A stretch of 64,000 bases of DNA from NCBI RefSeq assembly GCF_932526225.1, contig NC_064046.1:11123719-11187718 (forward strand), written 5' to 3'. This DNA is from Nematostella vectensis. Lineage: Eukaryota; Cnidaria; Anthozoa; Actiniaria; Edwardsiidae. Position numbers and translations under genes: made by a program. Of the stretch, positions 1-12,200 are shown one piece after another. The notes beneath the pieces were generated by a model. It had not been told where the DNA came from. It did no database searches and saw only the letters and a list, made by a program, of their open reading frames with translations. Positions within the stretch are counted from its first letter, which is position 1. Each line of letters begins with the position of its first letter.

Positions 1-84
1 TTCAAAGTTTTGTTTGAGGTGGCTGCATAGAGTGATTCAAATAGGTGTAAAATTTTGCAAACTCACAAGGAGTTTGAGACTCAC

Positions 85-3000
85 CAGCATGTGGAGATGG
101 TGGGCAAAGTCGACACTACACATGCCAATATCCAGGAGGAGGTCAGTATAGTAGCTCCAGGTGTTACGCCCCTCCCAAGTACCCACATGGCCAATGTCCC
201 ACAAGTGGATACCATACCTGATGAAGTAATATATCATAGACTCAAGTAAATATCCGAGATAATCTCAAATGTTGTTATATAAGTAGGTAATTGGGTACAA
301 TTCTCCTAGGCATGCTCAAAATATTTTTTCTTCATTTATTTCCCATTCAGTAACTCGGGTAAGTTTGTAAAAGTCTCAAAATTAAGTCCTGAGTACATAC
401 TGCCTATACTAGTTGTACAGTAAGGGCAGCAAACGAAAAAATAACTACATTTTTTTAATGGCACTAGGATTTCCCCTGAGAACATTCAGTGGTAGTACAC
501 TTAGACTATGAAAAGGGACCACATTCAGTGGTAGCACACTTAGACCATGAAAAGGGTCTTCAATGGTAAATCATTCAGTGGTAGCACACTTAGACTATGA
601 AAAGGGTCTGTGATGGTAAATCATTCAGTGGTAGCGCACTTAGACTATGAAAAGGGTCTGCGATGGTAAATCATTCAGTGGTAGCACACTTAGACCATGA
701 AAAGGGTCTTCAATGGTAAATCATTCAGTGGTAGTACACTTAGACTATGAAAAGGGTCTGTGATGGTAAATCATTCAGTGGTAGCGGACTTAGACTATGA
801 AAAGGGTCTTCAATGGTAAATCATTCAGTGGTAGTACACTTAGACTATGAAAAGGGTCTGCGATGGTAAATCATTCAGTGGTAGCACACTTAGACTATGA
901 AAAGGGTCTGTGATGGTAAATCATTCAGTGGTAGCACACTTAGACCATGAAAAGGGTCTTCAATGGTAAATCATTCAGTGGTAGTACACTTAGACTATGA
1001 AAAGGGTCTTCAATGGTAAATCATTCAGTGGTAGCGCACTTAGACTATGAAAAGGGTCTGCGATGGTAAATCATTCAGTGGTAGCACACTTAGACCATGA
1101 AAAGGGTCTGCGATGGTAAATCATTCAGTGGTAGCACACTTAGACCATGAAAAGGGTCTGCGATGGTAAATCATTCAGTGGTAGCACACTTAGACTATGA
1201 AAAGGGTCTGTGATGGTAAATCATTCAGTGGTAGCGCACTTAGACCATGAAAAGGGTCTGCGATGGTAAATCATTCAGTGGTAGAACACTTAGACTATGA
1301 AAAGGGTCTTCAATGGTAAATCATTCAGTGGTAGCACACTTAGACCATGAAAAGGGTCTGCGATGGTAAATCATTCAGTGGTAGCACACTTAGACTATGA
1401 AAAGGGTCTGTGATGGTAAATCATTCAGTGGTAGCGCACTTAGACTATGAAAAGGGTCTGCGATGGTAAATCATTCAGTGGTAGCACACTTAGACCATGA
1501 AAAGGGTCTTCAATGGTAAATCATTCAGTGGTAGTACACTTAGACTATGAAAAGGGTCTGTGATGGTAAATCATTCAGTGGTAGTACACTTAGACTATGA
1601 AAAGGGTCTGCGATGGTAAATCATTCAGTGGTAGCACACTTAGACTATGAAAAGGGTCTGTGATGGTAAATCATTCAGTGGTAGCGGACTTAGACTATGA
1701 AAAGGGTCTTCAATGGTAAATCATTCAGTGGTAGTACACTTAGACTATGAAAAGGGTCTTCAATGGTAAATCATTCAGTGGTAGCACACTTAGACCATGA
1801 AAAGGGTCTGCGATGGTAAATCATTCAGTGGTAGCGGACTTAGACTATGAAAAGGGTCTGCGATGGTAAATCATTCAGTGGTAGCACACTTAGACCATGA
1901 AAAGGGTCTGCGATGGTAAATCATTCAGTGGTAGCACACTTAGACCATGAAAAGGGTCTGCGATGGTAAATCATTCAGTGGTAGCACACTTAGACTATGA
2001 AAAGGGTCTGCGATGGTAAATCATTCAGTGGTAGCGCACTTAGACCATGAAAAGGGTCTGCGATGGTAAATCATTCAGTGGTAGCACACTTAGACTATGA
2101 AAAGGGTCTGCGATGGTAAATCATTCAGTGGTAGCACACTTAGACTATGAAAAGGGTCTTCAATGGTAAATCATTCAGTGGTAGAACACTTAGACTATGA
2201 AAAGGGTCTTCAATGGTAAATGATTCAGTGGTAGCGCACTTAGACTATGAAAAGGGTCTACGATGGTAAATCATTCAGTGGTAGCACACTTAGACCATGA
2301 AAAGGGTCTGCGATGGTTAATCAATCACCTCAGAGCAAGCAATGCACCACAATTACATGTATTATATTAAAGTACAAATATTTTGTACAATATAGTAAAC
2401 AGATACTTACAGAATCAATACATGGACTATTTTTATCAGCAACATGATGCACTAAAAGAAAGACATATTATATAAAAAAGGGTTACATAAAAAAAAGGAA
2501 AAACAAAACTGGTATATAGCAAATCAGGAAGTTCACACTAATCAGGAAGTTCACGCTTCACCAGTTATCAATAGAGTGGAACTCAAACTCCCTGCTAACT
2601 CAGACAACACAAGAAGTGACAGTGGTGAGTACAGTATAAAGTATACAAACCTCTGCCAACATAAAGGTGAAAGTATGAATCCCATGTGGCCAGCCCACAA
2701 ACATTGTCAGAGAGAAGAGTCCATTGCAGAGAAACAGTAGTACCACTAGTAGTCCCGCTATCTTGCCATGAGTCGAGGGGGTGGTAGTGGGAGAGAAGGA
2801 CAGCTGAAAACAGTTCACAAACATTTAGAGCGAGCAGACAAAAAAAAAATACAGACTTAAAGAGGGCAATAGCTACAGTTTACTTCTGGTCAATTATGAT
2901 TTTTAAAGGAAACCGCAAAAAAATATTTCAAAATTGAGAACGTACATGTAGTTGTCTATTGGAAGTTTCTTCAAGAATGTGACTGATGTGGTAGCCGCAT

Positions 3001-6000
3001 TCTAATGGATTATTTTGTCTTTTGTAAACTGAGATTTCCAAAATCCCAAATGTGAATTTCATGTTATCACAGGTGGGTTTCAGAATACACCAAAAACTGG
3101 TATTCGACTCTACCAAATTTCCATCTTTAATATGACTTCTTTAATAAGACTTCTTCAGAAGAAGTCTTATTTAAGACGAAAATTCGGCAGAGTGGAATAC
3201 CAGTTTTTGGTGTATAATATTCATTCTTCTGGTTCATGAACACAACATTTTGGGCTAATTTTTGTATTTATTCAGGTGAGTTTTAGGATCTGGTTTGGAT
3301 TATATCCTCCCTTAAAAACAGAAGCCCACAGGTTTCATTAAGTTTAGAGTAAGCGGTGGAGATTGATAACAGGAGAAAGTTATTTATTCTATTAGTTTAA
3401 AAAAAATCAGTTAAAAAAGTAGCCGACGCTCCGTGGAAAATAGCTTGGGGGTTCAGCCGGCCGCTGAAAAATCCTGGATACCTGGTTACAAACAAAGTAT
3501 AACCCTCCAGCAAATACCTTTGATGAAAGTGTTTACTTACATATTCAAACCGGTCTTTGCACAACTGAGCAAAAAGGTGGAAGAACCCGAGCAGGGTGAA
3601 CCAAGCCGTCCACCACATGACCTCGTTCATCTTCTGCACATTCAACACGCCAAAGATAAAGATGAACTTGTAGAATACAAAGTTCCAAAACTTGTCCTGG
3701 ATTTGCTGTCAAAAGACAATTGCAATATGAGTAGTTTTTTTGTTATTTTTAACATAGAGGCTGCTGTATGCAAAGAACAGATTCAAGGCTTTCTCCTAGG
3801 AATAAAAGTTAAAAGTTTGGACCAAACGAACATCCCATTTTGTGAACAGCAATGAAATTCAAGTCACAACAGCTCAAATCATAGCCTAGGGAATCTTAGT
3901 TAAATCAGTACTACAAACTTACACCTATTACCAGATTAGCTTTGTTATGGGTTTGCTTCATTTAAAACAATAATCAATATTAAGTAACTTGGACATTTGA
4001 GATACTATAGGCTTTATTTATACCTATGTTACACTGTATCCAACAAATCTAAGCATGGGTAGGTAATCAGACTTGTCTCCAGGGAATTACTGGGTATGAT
4101 AGAGGAACAATAACAGACTTAGTAAGAACATGAAATATTATATGAAGCTATCACGATGTCATGAGGGACCATATAAAACCCTCATAAGGTCATTTCCTCT
4201 TGACAAACTTTGTCAGCCAAAAGTTAAAAGATTCCACCTATATTTAGAATGTTTTATCTACACCCTGGATTTTATAGAAATCAAAGAAATGGGGAAGAAA
4301 AAAACACCATAAAAATTGTCTATTGTGTCTAGAGAAGAAAAAAAAACACAACACACATGGACACATTAACATCGCAACTAAGTCTATTCATGAACTAGAG
4401 CATGAATAAATCATAACTCAATTACTTGCAAGATTCCATATCATATGTGCTTAGAAATTATCCGCTGGTGGGAAGCCTGTGGTCAGTTATTATCCTATAC
4501 ACCAAATTTAAACATGAAACTGCCCATAAAAGGGAAAGGACCGCCCACTGACACCTTTGAATTCAAATCCAAAGTAAAGATAGCTGTTGGTAATGGAACT
4601 TGAAGCGGGAAAATAAAAATAATAACGATTTAACAGATCACATGACCAATTTGTTATACCCCTTCCCCCCACATCTACATGACGCAATAACAAGTTAAGT
4701 TGTCATACGATGCTTCAGCATCAGGGTAGTTTTAATTAATTTACGCCATCGATGACGTCACGTGACCATCTCATGCAGCCCACTCGAAACATACATCACA
4801 CCTACCAAGTTTTGTTGTCACACGATGTTTCTTTAATGAAATATAAATCTGATTTATTTGATGACATCAGCATATTTTTGCTTCTAGTGACATCATTGAT
4901 GACATCACAATCACGTGACTATGTCGGTGCACCCCCTTGACACCTCCATGACGAATACCAAGATCGGTTGTTATAGGATGTTTTGTTCATGAAGTATTTG
5001 GGCACCCCCTTGACACAAACATGACACCTACCATGTTTGGTTGTGAAACAATGTTTCTTTCAATAGATATGAATGATTTTACTTTTAATCATGTTTTTTG
5101 CTTAAAGTGAGGTCATCGATGACGTCACACAACACATGACCATATTGTTGCATCCCCCTTGACACCTACTGAGCATATTTTTGCTTCTAGTGACGTAATC
5201 GATGAAGTCACCAATCACGTGACCACAGTTTTGCAGGTATGGAGCTTCGCGACATAAGGGAGCTCCACTATGAAATCTAAAAGCACAGGACGAGCTGATT
5301 CTCTCTAAAATTTGACAAATATTTTCATTGAATTGGAATTCGAAATTTTGTCTACTGACAATCTTCAGCTGTTTACAGCAAGAATAATAATGGAAACGAG
5401 AAATTAAGTCCTACAGTATGGCAATTTTGCTACAATTTTTAATTTTTCGCTTTTGCATTGTCTGTTTACAACTTCGAATCTGCAACATGACTTGTGCAAC
5501 GGTAGTATATTTATTAATGGCAGCTCGTACTGTACACTGCGCTCATCCTTTTATTTACCTACACATTTACAGGGGGTAGTTTCTAGGCTAAAATGTAGAT
5601 ATTTTAGCCGCTAATTGTGAGATTACAAGACTGAGATCGTGTAACAGTGTGTGTAATTGAGTTTAATGTTTATTTTTACAAGTTTAATGTTCATTTTGGT
5701 ACAAGAAGCATTTTTGTTTCTTTTCTATGCCCGGCCAGATATATTAATGTATCTGTATTACGAACTTCATAAATTAAAACTTCTGATTGTTGTCTATTTT
5801 CTAAAATCATCTTAAATGATCTTAAATGACTTCAAGGTCAAATATGTTTAGCCTTTGGCAAATGACAATTAAATAATATATTGTGACACTCTTAGGTCCA
5901 AGTTTTGCAATTGAGTGTCACTAAGTGTGGTATACTGTTGGGATCAAACCAGTTGGTCATTAAATGGAATATTAAATATGTATTCTATGCAATAGATGTT

Positions 6001-6982
6001 CTGATGCTAAAATACACATAAAGTTGTCTAAAGACACAGAAGGCAAACTAATTTTGCCCTTTGTAATTTGAAGAGTGAAATAAGATGCAGGGTCTTGCAT
6101 GCCCTAACCATACACACACATGAGGGATCTGTGTATTTCCAATACATGGTCGAAATGAAGCTTGGCTACTATATACTGTATAGATTGTAGAGTAACATTA
6201 TTTTGGGTGCATAGTGGTTGATTTAAATATTTATATACAAATAAAATAAAAAATCCCGAAGAGAGCTAGTTTACTATTTTGACTTGGGAGGCAGGGAGAT
6301 TTTCGCATTGGCTAAAATGTTTTGACTATATGTTTGATTTGTTAAAATGTGATTCCAAATACTTTTATGATGCAATCAAGATGAAATAAAAGACAGAACC
6401 CAGAATAGTCCTCTGACAAAAACAAAATAAGTAAGTACAATAGAATGAGCAAACGAGTTGAATGTGTCTAAAAATATTACTAGAATAATACCCTTTTTAA
6501 ATAAAAAAGCGAAAGGAAATTTGCTATCTTTAGTTGAAAAAAATTGCTTGCTCAAACATTGAGCGAATTTTTGACAGATAAACTAAGAGATTATTCTTAG
6601 AATGTAGTAAATCCAAATCCTCTTACCTGCAGTTCAGCGGCTCGAAGATCCCCAAACACAATTCTCTGGATAACTTTTCCGAACATGAACAAGCAGCCAT
6701 ATACCATGTTAAGATTTGACTGAAAATTTTCCAAGACAAACATCAAATCTTGGCTCAAATTTTTACAGCTCGTACAATTTTCGAATAAAAGAAGAGCAAA
6801 CTTACCCAAAAACAAAAATTGTCGCTTGTCATGAAATTATAGAGCGTATCTTGCAAAGGTCTTGATGTCGTCGTTATGTTGTTGAAAGCGTAAAGAAACG
6901 AGGAAACGAAAAGCAGAAGGCTTACAGCCACGTATGACTGAAGTGACGGTAATGGCAACTGCTCCAAGAATACAAGAGGCAT
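85..6982 (-). CDS. AMFR: AMFR/gp78-like membrane E3 ubiquitin ligase, N-terminal part (runs off left edge)
   Basis: AMFR (gp78) is a multi-spanning ER ubiquitin ligase of ER-associated degradation. I join six minus-strand exons: 6806-6982, 6627-6719, 3541-3705, 2651-2803, 2411-2451 and 85-217. All have GT donors and AG acceptors and a continuous frame, giving about 254 residues. The start MPLVFLEQLPLPSL at 6982 closely matches the vertebrate AMFR N-terminus (known family sequence). Later matches are IVFGDLRAAELQ, DKFWNFVFYKFIFIFGV, AQLCKDRFEY, LSFSPTTTPSTHG and YGIHLWDIGHVGTWEG. Several hydrophobic membrane segments are visible. The 41-nt exon at 2411-2451 is too short for an ORF scan and was placed by frame and by homology to the segment before IHLWD. 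The RING, CUE and VCP-binding regions must lie beyond base 1. The intron between 217 and 2411 holds a 50-bp minisatellite. The gene is head-to-head with CEP192. Confidence 0.93.
482..2322. repeat. 50-bp minisatellite, about 37 copies, in an AMFR intron
   Basis: The unit contains CATTCAGTGGTAGCACACTT and GAAAAGGGTCTGCGATGG and recurs every 50 bases with almost no indels. Units differ mainly at three places: the bases after GGTAG (CACAC, TACAC, CGCAC, CGGAC, AACAC), TAGACTATG versus TAGACCATG, and the tail TCTGCG, TCTGTG or TCTTCA. It lies wholly between AMFR exons 2411-2451 and 85-217. Confidence 0.98.
2875..3070. mobile_element. Degraded copy of the TTAA-flanked MITE family
   Basis: This AMFR-intron stretch resembles, in the same orientation, the element at 29780-30025. 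It shares GTTTACTTC, a TTTTTAA..GGAAA segment, ATATTTCAAAAT, TATTGGAAGTTTCTT and ATTTTGTCTTTT in the same order. Its terminal inverted repeats are eroded, so limits are approximate. Confidence 0.7.
3083..3219. repeat. Fold-back (hairpin) element
   Basis: The outer arms read CACCAAAAACTGGTATTC on the left and GAATACCAGTTTTTGGTG on the right. The centre is a perfect palindrome, AAGACTTCTTCAGAAGAAGTCTT. It lies in an AMFR intron next to the degraded MITE and codes for nothing visible. Confidence 0.85.
4690..5240. repeat. Repeat block rich in CRE-like (TGACGTCA) and CACGTG motifs
   Basis: About three diverged units of roughly 180 bases share GATGACGTCAC, AATCACGTGACCA, CACCCCCTTGACACCTAC, TTTGGTTGT..ACGATGTTTCTTT and CAGCATATTTTTGCTTCTAG. 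The TGACGTCA and CACGTGAC octamers, or one-base variants, recur in each unit. The block lies in AMFR intron 2. It may be an enhancer array or simply a repeat family. The rest of this intron (5241-6626) shows no feature I can support. Confidence 0.7.
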
Positions 6983-7249
6983 CTTGAAAGTTTTACTTTG
7001 TCGTTTGCTTGCTTGTTATTCTCTAAATCTTTGAAAAACGTCGATTTTTAGCCCAGATATACAGAAGCTTCCTGGCCATGTTGTTTGTGCTTCTTTCGAG
7101 TCGATAATCGTTCGAGTGTCGCATTTTAGCTCCCCTGCGGTGACGTCATGATTACGAAAAAAACACAGGAGTCCCGAGCTTACTACTAATACTTATTTTA
7201 GATTTTAATTTTCTGGTCTTTTTAGCTAGGTTTTCAATACGAAAGGCCA

Positions 7250-8700
7250 AGAAGGGCAGGGGCGGATCTAGAATATCAAAATGGTGGGTTGAAAAGTGGT
7301 CCAGTGGTTCTTGGTAGGTCACATAGATCTACGCGACAGCAAAGTCAAACAGGCAAAGGCATTTCTTCGAACAAAGTGAGTTTTCATCTTTTTTTACTTT
7401 TTTTTTATCATCTATTTCAGAAGTAAGAAATTCCGCCGTGCTTTTGAGCTTTGAGCATGAAACACATCACGTCTTTGTAGTAACAGCGTCGCATTCCGTT
7501 TGTTAATGTTTTGAGTGAAATTATCTAGGAAATCATGCATTATTTCTGAAGTTATTATCATCTCTAAAAAAACGTCATTGCTGTTTGTTCTTTTGTCATG
7601 TATATTTTGTTTAATTTAAGTTTTTTATTTTAATTAGAGACTTTTCCTCGCTTCAAGCGGGGGGGGGGGGGGGGGGGGGGGGGGGGAAAGGGGTATGAAA
7701 ATCCGCCGATCCGCTACATTTTCGGGGCAAATCTGTGGATCCGCAGATATTTTTAGATCCGCATGGTATGACAGATAAACAATCATCGATTGAAATTCAT
7801 TTAAAATCCGAAATTGAACCGACAAAGCATCCAAAATCCGCGCCCAAATTGTCGACAGATCCGTGATCCGCCAATCCGCTGAAATAATCATCAACAACAA
7901 CAACAACAACAACAATATAACTTTATTTATACCACACACAGAAATTACAGTAAGAAAATAAATAATAATTACAGATTTTGGGTATTGGCTGCCTAGAAGT
8001 AACTAAAAAGCTAATCTGGCTAGGCAGCACAAAATAGTTCAATTAAATGGAGCGTATAGCAAGGACGTACAAGGCACGAATACAAAATACATGAAAGCAG
8101 CAGCAAAATAAAATGCAATAAAACAAAAAAACTAGATAGAGGCTAATAATTTTCAAGGATTGAGGTCTTTATTGCAGCCTTGAAGCTAGGCAAACGCATG
8201 GTTTTGGTAGGTTCTTTGATGTTATTCCAAATTGAGGCACCTTTAAAACGAATATTAAACTTTCCTGTAATGGCGCCAGTTTCTTGTCGAGTAGTTCTTC
8301 CAAAACCTCTCTTGTTAAAGCCATGGCCACAAAAAAATAAAGAACAAATAGACACATACGACAACACTAAATATTTGAATTACATATATGAACTTAATGC
8401 ACATGAAAGTGCAAACAACGACTTCAAAACGCGGAGCTAAAGCTAGGCACGTCCAACCACGCCGCTGTCATAACAGCATAAGCTCATCAGAATCCGTAAT
8501 CCGTGAGCATTTCATACACAGGATTGTCCGAGGGGGGGGGAGGGGGGGTGCGCAGTCATAGGTATCACATGGAAAAAGCATAGTATTTGAAGATTCCTTA
8601 ATAAGAAATAACCCACTTTTTGGCCGCCAAGGGGGGGGGGGGGGGGGGGGGGTGCGCGCGCACCACCCTGTGTACGCGCCTGTCGGGGACAAATCCGCCG
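7250..8700. mobile_element. Dispersed repeat with poly-G tracts and ATCCGC motifs, interrupted by a LINE fragment
   Basis: Long G runs occur near 7661-7686, 8531-8547 and 8631-8652. AATCCGCCGATCCGC-like words occur on both sides of a retrotransposon fragment (7700-7880 and 8690-8702). The order suggests a repeat of unknown class split by a later LINE insertion. Exact ends are not determined. Confidence 0.5.
7887..8440 (-). mobile_element. 3' end of a non-LTR (LINE) retrotransposon, truncated
   Basis: On the minus strand a short open stretch (8367-8143) encodes GAITGKFNIRFKGASIWNNI followed by LPSFKAAIKTSIL. This matches the usual C-terminal pattern of LINE ORF2 proteins, in which a WN-containing segment is followed by SFK..LK. 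About 230 bases downstream the element ends in TATAAATAAAGTTATATTG and a (GTT)n tail at 7890-7916, a typical LINE terminus. No reverse transcriptase core remains, so it is a dead fragment. Confidence 0.75.
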
Positions 8701-9297
8701 ATCCTATTCACCTCCCCTTCAAGGTTTTGTATTTTGTACGTTACCACGTGTGACATTTTGACCCACAATTAAGAAAAGTCACGTGAGGATTTTTAAAACA
8801 TAGGACTACAATAACAAAAAATAAACATTCCGGAAATGCTCAGCCGGGAAATTTGAACATAAATTCGCTTTCTTTATTATGCTCCTGCTTTTATTTTGCA
8901 ATTCGAAAATCGCGCGAAAAATGGCAGGCCTGCGATGTTTTTAGCAGCGGCTTTACGTTTAGCCTCGGTCTGATGTTGGCGGTATAAAACACGAAGTTCA
9001 TTTTGTAACGAAACTTCGCAAAAATTACCCTAAAAGTTGATAATCCCATCGAGAAAATAGTCCAATTATTGCAACAAGGCGAAGTAAAGGCAAGAGCAAG
9101 GCTAAGCTGCCATCGTGAAATGTGTAACCTTAATCAGTTTTGAATTTCAGCGCGGTTTACGAATTTGACAAGGGGAAGTCGTGTTGACATAATATGGTCG
9201 ATCATGCGTTGTTAGTCTTTTGCCAGCCATGGAGAAGCTAAAATCCTACGGCTTACAGGAAGCTTATTCCACCCAATAGAATGAATCACTAGCAGGC

Positions 9298-12200
9298 ATG
9301 GATATTAATTTATCCGGGGAAGAGTCGTTTGCCTTTAGTGACATTGTTCCACCTTCGCATGTCAGTGGTTTAGAATCGTTCTCGGATTTTGATGACAGTG
9401 ACTTTGATCAAGAAAGTTTAGTCGAGAACGATGAAAATAACACGAGTTCCAATAACAAACAAGAATCCCGAGAGAAGTCTTGTGAAGATGAAAATCCCGC
9501 ATCAGAAAGGTAGGATAATAGTTGGACTTCATATACGCTCTTGTCATGCAATCGGTCATGTCTGGAATATTCTATGCGAGACTGAGTTCATCTTTCCGTT
9601 TCATCAATGCCACACTCTGCTAATAAAAAATAACTTATCCAATTCTTAATAACACGCGTGGTGTGTTAACGGACCAGAAAAACTTTAGTGTGAACAGCTG
9701 CAACCTAACCAGCAAAACAATAATGCTTGTTGACCCAGAAAAAATTAATTGTTCACCAGCATCCAACGGAATGCGCCTGTATTTATACTTTGTTTGTTTG
9801 TAATACTCATGGCATTCAGTACGTTGGTTCAAATTACGCTTTCTCGTCTCTATTGTGATTGTCATTGTCCTAAAGATCAAGTCGTTTGAATGTCTCTGGC
9901 GCATGTTCTCACTTGTTGGTGTTAATCTGTTTTTATTCCAACCAGTAAGTTAATTGATTGTAGCATTTATTAATTAGTAGAATGCCTTTTATTAGCGGCA
10001 AATTCAAAATCATATTCACTTGGTTGCTGGTCTGTGTGGTAGGTTTGATGAATTTCTCTGTAGTATGACTTTGTTTTTAAAAACTAGCTAAGCTGATTAT
10101 GCTAAATTAAAAAAAAAAAAAGCAAGTAGTACCCTCTATCTGATTGCTGAGTGAATGACAAAACATGTTGTTTTTCACACCACACTACCTGCTCTGATTT
10201 GGCTTCTGCCTCTTATAGCTGTTAGTGCATCCAATATAAAAATAACTCTTTAACGCTTTAAGTTTATTACCTTGTCCCAGTAGAATTCGATAGCTGATTT
10301 ATTCATCTCATCTAGTATCAGCAAGTGTGAATGAAAATACATACCTTATGTGGCCCATGCTTCAAAAATTTTTAAACAAGATCAATCCATTCTCAATCTT
10401 TCAATTACCCTCATGTTAGCTATTTGGCAGTTGCTTTACTTAATTCTTTTTATAATTTGCTAACCTGCTAAAATTAAACCACAAGTCATAGAATGCTGTT
10501 GATCCTAGGAACTTGTCAAAGTTATCTGCCAAGATTTCTTCAATTATATTAATTATTTCTGTTACAGTTTCTCCTTCAGCTCTGTTCCATCGGCAGATAT
10601 CAAAGAATTCTGGGCAGCTATTGCAAGTGCGAAAGAACAGTTAGGTAAGTGAACATTAGCCATTGCACTATTCCTTTACCATGAAAACTGCATTTAGCTT
10701 GATTGAATCAAAGTGATGTGACTATTTTGTAAATCAGCTCAGTGTACCATGTGTAATTTAATCCTGTCTTTATTTAAAAATTTATAATTTTTTCCAATCA
10801 AACCTACTGTAGTAGTTCCAAAAATTGTGACTTATAATATATGTACTGTATGCTGTCTTTTTTCAGAGCAATAATCAGAAATTATACAATGTGAGATACT
10901 TGAAATATGATTTGCTAATAAATTGTTAATATTCCTTTCTTATCCAAGGGATGCCGATGGACAATACATCCGTTGCTCTAGATGAAAGCTCACTTGGACT
11001 TCTTCCAACAGAGTTATTGGAGGGTAAGATTCATGTATGTGTTTTCTTTTAAGCCAGAGTTTCCCAGGGTTTCTTTTTCCAGAAAGCTTAATTTTTTTTC
11101 TCACTCACTGTTTTTTTATTGTGATAATGAGCTTACTTAGAGGGCACACTTAAGTGCTTAATAAATGCTTTTAAAGGGGCACTATTTGATTTGAAAGAGG
11201 GTCTAAAACAAGCATTGATTGTATATTATCTAGGGCTCGCATCACTTATTATTATTTTTTATTATTACTATTATTATTATTGTTGTTGTTGTTGTTATTG
11301 TTGTTATTATTGTTATTAATATTATTGTTATTGTTATTATTATCATCATCACCATCGCCGTCGTCGTCATTATTATTGTTATTATTATTGTTGTTGTTGT
11401 TGTTGTTGTTGTTGTTATTATTATTATTGTATCTTTTTTTCCTCATCTTTTTTTCCTTATCTTTTTTACCACTTGTAGAAGTCTCTTGTTTTGGAGATAG
11501 CCAGACATCTTTATCAGATCTCCGCCGAAAAGATAGTCCCAGTTCCCCAAGCCTCCAAAGCAATAATTCTGAAACTGATAATCAGCAAGGCAATGAATTG
11601 TCCTATTCCAGTGGTTACCAAGATGCCTTGTCGCTAAGCCACATCAAAGCTGACAAGAATCTTGAAGAAAGGCCTGACACCAGTAAGTGAGATGATTTCA
11701 GTACAGAAAGGGCAATTTTGACTTTGCTTGTCTATGCCATATTGTTTGCTTGCTTTCTTGTCTTGCTTTTTTGTTTTAAAATGTTTATATGTGTTAAATA
11801 TATATGTGTAATATGATAACATTGTACAGTATTTTTAATTATCTTATTTTATCTCTCTTTTTTTCCAAATCCAGGTCAACCACCTGATACTTTCTTCAAC
11901 CCTCAAGACTCAAGAACATTATCAAGACCAGACAGTGCCAATGAGGATGTAGCCGGACATAGCCAAAGCCAGGGTAAGGGCATCAAGCCATTTGAACCTA
12001 GCGGAGGAGCATCTAAAGCCTAAAATTCGTTAAAATTTACACCGTGACCTTGTTTGAGATATTTTTTATGCCGTCAGATGATTTCCGCTTCATGCTCCTA
12101 GCCAGGGTGTGACCTTGTGACCTTGTTTGTAATATTTTTTATGCCATCAGACAATTTCTACTTCATGCTCCTAGCCAGGGGGCAACCATGTGACCTTGTT

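Larger units (their letters stand above)
6983..9297. promoter_or_regulatory. Divergent intergenic region between AMFR and CEP192
   Basis: The two genes point away from each other across 2.3 kb, so both promoters should lie here. I see no clear TATA box at sensible spacing. The central part (about 7250-8700) is occupied by repeat-derived DNA. The unique flanks, about 6983-7150 and 8860-9297, contain scattered CpGs and are the likeliest core promoters. Confidence 0.5.

Noticed and set aside
482-2322. CRISPR-like regular repeats
   Set aside because: The whole 50-bp unit repeats without unique spacers, in an animal gene intron. It is a minisatellite.
8180-8440. Plus-strand 86-codon ORF
   Set aside because: It is antisense to a LINE ORF2 C-terminal fragment on the minus strand.
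11252-11563. Poly-Asn and poly-Leu proteins
   Set aside because: They are translations of a trinucleotide microsatellite; the real exon starts at 11479.
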